A DNA stretch of 64,000 nucleotides from Osedax fenrisi. Its lineage: Eukaryota > Annelida > Polychaeta > Sabellida > Siboglinidae. The notes below the pieces were generated by a model, which was given only the letters and a program-made list of their open reading frames with translations, was not told the DNA's origin and did no database searches. Positions within the stretch are counted from its first letter, which is position 1. Every line of letters starts with the position of its first letter. Both the position numbers and the translations under genes were made by a program. The stretch covers positions 14,078,013-14,142,012 of the forward strand of contig OZ025244.1 in assembly GCA_964019155.1 (NCBI GenBank), in the 5' to 3' direction. This document shows, piece by piece, positions 41,157-51,600 of this stretch.

Positions 41157-43135
41157 TTTTGTATTTCTTATTAGATTGTATCTTAAAGAGAGATATATTT
41201 TATTTAGAATAAACAAATAATTAGATCAACAATTTTTATAAAAATATCCACAGAACCTAGGAGAAAATATTGTAGTATAAGGAGATAGGTCGGGGAGCAT
41301 TATGGGGTATTCTGTCCGATTTCATGAGTAAGACATTTAAATCAGATAGGGAAGGGTAAGGGCTGGCGAAGAAGGCTAAGGGGGGCTAATGAATATATTT
41401 AATAAGTAAATAGTAAGAGTCAATTGAAAAAAATAGGAAGAGTATAGGTGGAATAGAAGCTCGAATAATACAATTAATTATTGCAATTTTATTTTCTAAA
41501 TAATTTTCGAAGATCGAGCATAGGTGGATATGTTCATTAAAATAAGGGAGATTTTGTCACCTGGAAGAGATAATTTTATTTGCCAGTTTAAATAATATAT
41601 GAGGATCAGTGTAGATTCTATATTTTTGTTATAGTAGATGGATTGTGAATGATATATAGTAGTTTTTCTTAGTCAGTGATAGAGATCATTTTGTTTAGTG
41701 TAAGGATTTTTAAGAAATATATTCTCAAATTTCTGAAATATCTACTCAAAGATTTAAAGTTCTTGTGAGAATCAGGTAGCAAGAGGGTAGTGATTACTTA
41801 AAGAAGTTTTAATAGTTGCATATTATTTTTACTATTTTGTAGAATGTATTTTAGGAGTCAAGGACAAAGGGAAGTAGGTAAATAAAGGTCATTGTTGATG
41901 TTATTTAAAAACTTGGTAGATCAATAGACTTAAATTATTCATGTAGTACATATGCATCCATTAATCTTCATGAATTAGATAATAGATATAAAGATATTAT
42001 GATAATAATCCAGTATTATTTCAATTTGTAGAATGGATATATATACATGGATTATACATCTAATAAGGGGGTTGTAAAGGAGTGTAAATACAATATCAAG
42101 TATATTACCACTGGAGAAAATGGTTAATAGTATATGACATATATACTATATGTTGACACAATGAAAGAGACTTACTTAAAAAGTTTTAAGTCACTATAGG
42201 GATAGATAGGAGAATCAAAGTGATAGTTTAAATCATCAAGAAATATTGATAAAGAGTTTGAATATAAATGAAGATTATGGATGAAATAATGAAATTCATC
42301 GAAGAATAAACTAGAATAAGATTTTGGGGAATGATAAATTACGGTAAGATGTACATTATATTAAGCTAGGAAGTTAAGTATTACATATTATAAATTATAG
42401 AGCATTGTAGTATAGTATATTATATATAACAGTATACTATGCTACACCCACCTGTTCATCAGCTAGTAGTGTTTAGCACTACATTATGTACCTGTAAGTA
42501 TAGGTAATGCAACATGTTGTGCTTACAAGATAAGTTAGGGTATGATTGTTGTAACATGGCCAGTTGAATAGTTAACTATTGTAGCTATGTACTGTATCAG
42601 CTGACCGTATAGACAGTTTCTAACTGGCCTTGACTTCACTGAGGTCATTCTAGCTAGTGCTTAAGACAGCAATGATGAATATTGACATATTAACAATATA
42701 CCCATATTGTATTTCTCAATTAGTCATAGTTAAATATAAATATATATTATCAACTTAATGTATAAAACAAATTGAAATTGTTAATAAACATGTTAATTAC
42801 AAAGTTATAAACATATATAAATATAGATAAATAAGTGGAATGTTAACTTTCTATGTTAAGCATATCATACATTACTTATCCTACTCTCCTGCTACAAACA
42901 GCACATCCTTATGATAATATGTGTTATACATAATATACTATTTATATATATACAAGTGTATTGTGTATGTGAGTGTAGTTGAATATTAACATGGAGTGAA
43001 TACGGAGTGGAGGCAGTTCTCTTGTCAGGAGATGCTGAAGAGAGGTGATCATTCTCTTTACTGAAATAATAAGTCTCCTCTAACTCCTGAAGATATAAGT
43101 ATGGTGTATCTATATATCTGGGTTTAATATAATTA

Positions 43136-43173
<38 letters not shown>

Positions 43174-43601
43174 AACACAAGCAGTAGGACGCGAATACGA
43201 GCCTAGTCCGGACCATTAAAGCATTTATAAAATAGGTCTTCAAATATTATTTAGAAGTGATCTTATATAATTGTGTATACATAAATGATCGGCTCTCGTT
43301 AAAACCATGGATGCCTTAACATGAGAGCGGCTGCGAAAGGAAATTAGAGCCGTATATGGTTATAAGTGAAAACTTCATCTAAGTTCCTGGATGGGATAAA
43401 AGGACTCCACCAAATAAAAATAACAATAACAATATATATATATATATATATTAATAAACCTTTATCTGATTTTTGTTGCGAATAAGATTCTTCATTCTAA
43501 AAGTAAGGCATCCCAAACTTCTTATTCTATAGACGTATTTATTAATGAAAATAGTATTATAAGTATATCATAATTATGTTAACATACTAAACTTATTCAA
43601 A

Positions 43602-43658
<57 letters not shown>

Positions 43659-46600
43659 GATATATATAACCTATAGGAAATAATGATATAATATTGTAAC
43701 AATATATTGTAATAATTTATAGGATTTAATATTTTGTTAAACATATCTTTAAACATCTCATCGAAATATTACAAACTATACACTTTTATAGAATTATCCA
43801 ATATATGTATATATACATATATGTATAAATAAATATATATTTCTAACTTTTTAGAGTTACTTTTCTGGAATAAATTCATTGTCAGCACATCAACAGAACA
43901 ACAGCTATGTCCTTCTATATCCCTGTGAAATAATAATAGAAGATAAGCATGATCGCATATACGTATGTGTGTATGTTGGTGTGTGTATGTGTGTGTGTGG
44001 GTGTGTGTATGTTGGTGTGTGTGTGTGAGTGGGTGTGGGTGTGTGTATGTATGTGTGGGTGTGTGTATGTGTGTGTATGTTGGTATATGTGTATGTCACG
44101 GTCTTTCACACTAGAGAGAGAAGCTGACTATTACATAACGGATTAACACCACGGTGAGTGAGTGACATTTGAGATTAGGGGCGTGTTTTATAGTTATATG
44201 TATTAATAGCTGTGTGTATAGTAGGCGTAACGTAGGGCGTGTTTGACAGCTCTATTGATTATATAATACTGTTTTAATATTTTGTATAAACATATATAAT
44301 ATTAATAATAGTTATAGTTATAGTATTATAGTTAGTAATAATAATGTATTAGAAATGTTTTGTTTATAATGATAAATAAATATAAATAAAAAATATAAAA
44401 TAAAAATAATCATTTATATTTGTCCTTATAAATCTTCATTAATATATACATATTTTCTAATGTTGTTTATATATATATATATACTATTTGTAAGTCATAA
44501 CTTTTGTATTAATTTAATTTAATACATAATTTAATACATAAATAATAACATAAAATACATCTTAATATATATCTTATCGATACAATATTTGATGTGATAT
44601 ATGAATAATACTTGCAAATAGTTTCCTTTATAACTACTGTGACCACGTATTATGCATGTAAGGTTAACATGATCTAGATTATTCTCACAATGTAACTAGT
44701 AGGGTAGGTCATCCGGTCACGATCAAGGTCATCAGAATGCCATAGCAATGATCACTTGGTGGTATATCACAAGAATACAAATAATGCTATGTCCCCAATA
44801 TCTTCAGATTAAACCATTGTAAAGAATCTACATAGTTGTATTATTATAATATATAATAATACCAACGATTTTTCTAAGGATATACCAATAATGTTTGCTT
44901 CGCAAAATCTTTGATAATACTATATATATAGATGTATATAATTTTTAATATAAATATAATATAGGTATATTTATATATATATATATAATATACTATACAA
45001 TAATGAACCCTATAAAGGGGTTCAAAATAATTTCTAGTTCAATATATTTCATAATATATACTATTATTAATAGAAATGATAATAAAATATTAAATAATAA
45101 TATTAATATTTAATTGAATTTTAGTTGTATGTTACATTTTATAGTTTATACAATTGATATGATTTTTCCTCTTAAGGGGATGTCACACGACACCCGCCTC
45201 TCTATTTATAGAGATAGCAAATAATGGGTCTACACAAAACTAGGCGCACAGAATTATATTCATTGAATTGAGCTAATTTTTGTTATATTCTATTCATTAA
45301 ATGTATACACATGATATTACATGACATATTTTTTATAATATATATTATATAAGCATATATATATATATATATTCTCGCATTTTAATTTTTTAATTTACAG
45401 AATTTCTATGGAAATTGTTATTTTTTGCAATTATGCACATACAAATTTAGAAAATTTCTGTGTAATAGTATTCATATATACTTTATTTATATAATGCAAT
45501 ACGAATTAGTAGAATACATATACTAGTTTTTATTATATATAATAGGTATACCTATAGGTGTTAGTTTATACACAACTACCTAGCGCGAAATAATTATTCT
45601 GAGAAAACAGCATTTGAATATATTATATATTATATATTTCATATATGAATACATTATATAACATATATAATGAATATATATAAACCACTTTTGATGTTAT
45701 TTCTAGAATGTTTTCATAAATAATTGTTTACAGATATTAAAAATAAATAATAGAATATTATTATTAAATAAAAAATTATTTTCACCAAAACAAGGTATGT
45801 GACATCCCCTTAAAAGTCTTCAACATAATTTCTAATAAATACTATTTACTTTACATAATAGTAATATTATTATAATAATATAAATAATAATAATTATTTA
45901 TATTAAAAAAATATATATTATAAATACAAAAATATGCCTCCAAAGGGAATCATGGCCTGCAAGCCTTCAGTGTTGTATAGAAAAATGTAACCTCTTAACA
46001 CTGCTGATTTTATTAATTGTATATAATTACTAATATTATAAGTGTTGTTAGTTTTGATTTAATAATAAATAGAATTAGAATAGAATTCATAATATAACAT
46101 TTTACTTATCATTGTGTTATCATAGTACCTACACTAGTGCTGTAAAATATCAAATATCAAATCTTTTTTTTTCGGTTACGTTCAAATCTTTAATTTTCGG
46201 GTATTTGGAAAGATTTGATGTTCTCAAATCTTTATTTTAAATTTAGTTTCGGTTCGGGTATCATGTCGGGTAATTGTTCGGGTAACGATCGATTAACATA
46301 ATTATGAAATACGTTTCTTTCAACTATTTTAAAATATCCATTAAAATGTATAGATACTATTAATTCGATCATCAGTTATGCCACCTATATGATAATATAT
46401 TTAAAATTGAATAATGTTATCAAGGACACCGTTTCCTTGATTTATTATCCATTAACGAGTTAATGAGTTAATATCAATATTTAAAAATTAATACGTATAT
46501 TCTGCATATTCCTCAAGGAATATCATTAGTTTAAGTTTAAATGATTTATACTCTGTATTAATATATAAAAATGTTAATTCATAAACCGTTTAAAACTATA

Positions 46601-46710
46601 TTTGTCAACAAGTACATTTTGAATAAATATTTGACACTATGGTATATATATATAATTCTAGATATATCTACTAGATATATAGTCTAAATATAATATTTAT
46701 ATTTAGCCTT

Positions 46711-46748
<38 letters not shown>

Positions 46749-49711
46749 TATAGCATATATGCCATATATGGTGTATAGGATTCCTCTTACATATTTATTA
46801 AATACTATATACTGATATATATGATTATTAGAATAGTAACGTATTCAATAATTCTAGTAATTAATTAATTAATAATTATTTATTGTTAATTATTCAATTA
46901 TAATTTATTAATTAATAATTATTTATCAATTATTATTATTAATTAATATAATTAATTATATATTATTTTAATAATTATTAATTATTTAATTATAATTTAT
47001 TAATTAATAATTATTTATAAATTAATTATTATTATTATTAATTAATAATAATTATTTATTAATTATTATATTTATTTATTAATTATTATAATTATTTATT
47101 AAAATTATTTATTAATTATTATAATTAATTATTTATTAATAATAATTATTTATTAATTTATTTATTATTATTAATAATAATTAATTAATTAATATCTCAT
47201 TTTTTTCTTCGTTAACTTATTTTTAAATATTATTAAAAGATTTGAAGTTCTCGAGAACATACCAAAATATGAGAGATTTGAAGTTCTCGAGAACTTGATA
47301 TTTTTTTAAAGATTTTAAGTTCTCGAGAACAATTTTAAGATTTGAAGTTCTCGATAAAACCAAGTATTTGAAATTTTACAGCACTACTATACATATAGTA
47401 TCTATTATATCTAGAAACTATATAGATATCCTAATTAATTATAATATTATAATTAATGTAACGTATGTAACTGAATAACATACATTTTATTAATATTTAC
47501 TTTAATACTTATTAAATATTTAATATATTCAACGAATATTAATTCGATATTAACTAATGTTGATATTATATATTATTTATAAATTTAATTATGTTATACT
47601 AATATGTTATGATATTATTATGATATTTTAAACTATCTTATACTATAATATATTAAATGAATAATATGCATTTACCAATTTAAATTTATATCAACAATTA
47701 CTAATATTGTCATAAATAAGTGTTAATAAGAATAAATTTAATAATATAATAAACTAATGATAATAATAATATAATTTAACTTATATTTAATACAAATATT
47801 AGAACTATATTATAGTATAAATATGTAATTTCTAATTATATTTAACATATATTTGAAAATTTAAAAAAATAATTCGTACCCTTAATATAACACTTTACTT
47901 ATCTTGTGTTAACTTATTATACACATATTATCTATTAATTCTACTTGACATTAAATAGGATTTCCGAAACTATATAGATCTCCTATGTATATATATATGT
48001 ACGTCCTTTAATAATCAAATTATAATTAAGTAATTTCAAATTTAGGTGCCTAATTATATTTTTAATATTTAAAAATATTCGAAAATAAAATAAGGATGTT
48101 ATTAGAAATATTGCTGAGCTTGATCTCATCTATAATATGTTTACTTTGGCCAATCCCAGACATATTCCAGAGCAACCGGCCAGGGGCCCTGCAACAAGAT
48201 GAAGATACTGCTAAGTATAACACACACATACATGTATGGAAAGGTGAACAGTGAAAGCGAGAGATATATAGAGATGGAATGTGATACACGTACACATAGG
48301 GATATATAGCTATAGAGATGTAGTACGCGGTATATGGGAATGTGAGGCTGTAGTAGTAATGCTTACCACACAAAGGTCTGATTGTATTCAGACACTCCGT
48401 CCTTTGTGGTCACTGCAGATGTTTGTCTTACGTCCACTCCCTCACAGTGTATATCCCCGGGGAGCAGTGATAGCTGTGGTGGATGTCTGTGGTTAATAAT
48501 AATAATAAGTTGTATGATTATTTATTATAAGTTTTTATTGTGGTTGGTTGTAATAAAATAAGTTTGAATACAAATAGTCTGATTCTTATTGGTTCTAAAT
48601 GGTTTCAAATATAACACTGATGTTTTCTATTGTTGTATATTAGTTCTATTGTTCGTGTGGTGTTCGCGGTACAGTTGTATGCATGACTAGATGTACAATA
48701 GTATCATACATGTTTACCATGTTACACAGTAGGGGCACGTCGTACAATACGGGTGTCCTACTATCTTAATATAGGCAACATTATACACGTACTTATACAT
48801 GTGTTTGTAGACGTGCTATGGGATAACGATGAACATAATACATGGGTGTTGTGGTGATGATAATGATGATACCAGATATACACTAATAATAGCATCTAAT
48901 TCACTATATATTCAATACACTAATATTCAATTCTCTTCTATAGTGATAAAAGCATATATTGATACACACACAAACACACACACACATATATATATAAGTT
49001 AGAACAATATATTGTACATCAATATAAATCATCCATATATGGATGTGTTGAATGCATTCATGCACGCATGAACATGTCCACGCATATGTGTGTACGCATG
49101 CGTTTGTATCTACATATGCGTTCGTGTGTGTGAATCTATGTGTATCTGCATATGTGTACGTATGTACACATGATTGATAGTAACCCTTATGAAAGTATCA
49201 CCGTAACAATCCGACTTCACTCGATACCGGAACTGTCTGACTTCTATTACTGCGGGTGGGGTGTGTATACGTTATTATACGATTTGTATGTTACCACTAG
49301 CGGGTTAATTAGGTTATCTATACATATACATACGTGTAATACTATTATATCATGTGTATGTATATGTTAACTGTGATGTAATGCTATTTTATTTATCATT
49401 ATTTAATGAATACTATTTATAATATATATATATATATATATATACACGTGTGCGAGTATGTACATAGATATATTTAAAGATAACTGATAATTGCTCACAC
49501 CGCGTACATCTGCCGTGTGTGGAGAGCCAGGTATATAATTAATGCTACTACCTTCTCACTTGAAGAACACGCTTATCAGCTGTCAAAGAAAGGCGAACAC
49601 TTCCTGCGTGATGGAATGGGGGCGTGGTTAGTTAAAGAGGGCGTTACGTGTTCAGGAAGTAGGCGTGGTATAGTGTGTGACACGCTTCTCGAAATGACAA
49701 TTAATGGTATG

Positions 49712-49747
<36 letters not shown>

Positions 49748-50763
49748 AACTTATAGATACCAAATATTTTCCAACGCAAAGATATTGCACTCACTATCTA
49801 TCTCTAGTACCTCTAAAATGTAAATTTAAAATGAAAAAACAACATTAACACTAGATGGCGAAATATTATATGAAATGTTAAATCATGTGATATTTTTATT
49901 TAAATTTCTTGTTTTCTAATTATATACATACATTTAAAATCATTACAATATAATACAAATTATAATACAATACATGTAGTTTTTTTTAATATTATAATTT
50001 ATAAATGATATATTTATCATTTATTTTATTTTGTTATATTAAATATAACTAATCAGTGTATTCTATTGTTATATAATTATATTATTATTTTAAAATCATG
50101 CCAATACATATTATAATACAATATACATGTATATTGTATATAATTTATTATTTACAATTACAATAAATATAGAAAATTCTTATATTCATACTAATACCGC
50201 TAGATGGCCATATCGAATTATTAGGTTACACAAATATACACAAGTGCAATATCTTTCATTTGGAAAATCTTTGTAGATACTAATAATAACTAATAATAGT
50301 TATAAAATTATGTGATTAATTATTTAAATCAAGTTGGCTAATTCATATTTGTATATAATTTTAATTTACGCTTGAATAATTTAATTATAGTCCCTACATA
50401 TTTTAATTTGATAAATAATTCTGTGAAAAAATTAGTATTTATATTTAAATCAATATAATCAGAATAAACATATTATGTAATATATATTATATTATATAGA
50501 ATGTCAAAATAAATTATATAGATAAATATCATTTAATTCAAATCGAATTTATAAATAAATTCATATTTTTAACCCGGATTTTTAATAACATATTTATAAG
50601 AAATACAAAATTTTAAAAAAATCAAAAATAAAATAGTAATCTCATAAAATTAAATATATGATATTATTGAAATAATCAATGCATAAGTGAATCAACACAT
50701 ATTATAATATATGTTATATATAACATTTTATATTATATTTAGATAATATAATGATGTGTATCG

Positions 50764-50821
<58 letters not shown>

Positions 50822-51541
50822 TATATAGAATTTATAATATAATATCGTATATGTAAAAGTATGCCAGTTGTAGATATGGGATATATAAGTGGTAAGTTAC
50901 CATGAATAGGAGTGATAATGTACAAATACATTCACAAATAACAGATCCCAACTTCTACAATCACTGGGGGATGTATGGTTTTGAAAAACTCATAATAGAA
51001 GTAGTATAACATATACGCTTTGCTATCTTTCCATTGTTACTATATATATATTTTATAATTATTTAATAAACATACACACATACATACACACATACACCAT
51101 ACAAGCACACACACGTGTTTATGTTATAAATGGAATTATGTTAGTCTTCATATACCTGGTTATAACTATGAATAGTGTGTTATGTGAATGCACTACAGTA
51201 AACTATATACAGTAGCATAACACACTATAGAACAATACCACCACACAGCTATTATGTAATACGTGTGTATTAGTCGTAGTTATATAATCACTGAGATGTG
51301 TGCTATTGTCTATTGTATCATGTGCTTCTATTGAATAGTAACTAAACACGTGTATGTGTGTCTATTATAACCACGTGGTACATTCATCGCAGTGGCAATG
51401 TGTTATGTGTGTATTGAATAACATGTATTGTATATTACGTAATGAATATGTTATATGTGCACACTGTTATATTATAATAGGTAATACACGTTGATAATGT
51501 GGAACTTAATCTGGTAGCTTATTCATATTTCAGATATACAT

Positions 51542-51600
<59 letters not shown>

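Noticed and set aside
42440..42680. Structured RNA suggested by the inverted pair TGGCCAGTT / AACTGGCC
   Set aside because: Only one short stem is evident and no known RNA family motif is present.
43482..43526. RhoGEF exon 6 as part of a SINE (shared GGATGCCTTA)
   Set aside because: Only ten bases match the SINE core, while the translation IRSLGCLTFRMKNLI and the phase fit the C2 domain.
43905..44146. Overlapping His/Thr-rich and Val/Cys-rich ORFs
   Set aside because: Products of the GT-rich minisatellite, open on both strands.
48062..48373. 103-codon minus-strand ORF as a separate gene
   Set aside because: It covers RhoGEF intron sequence and an acceptor; its frame differs from the C2 exon and shows no domain.
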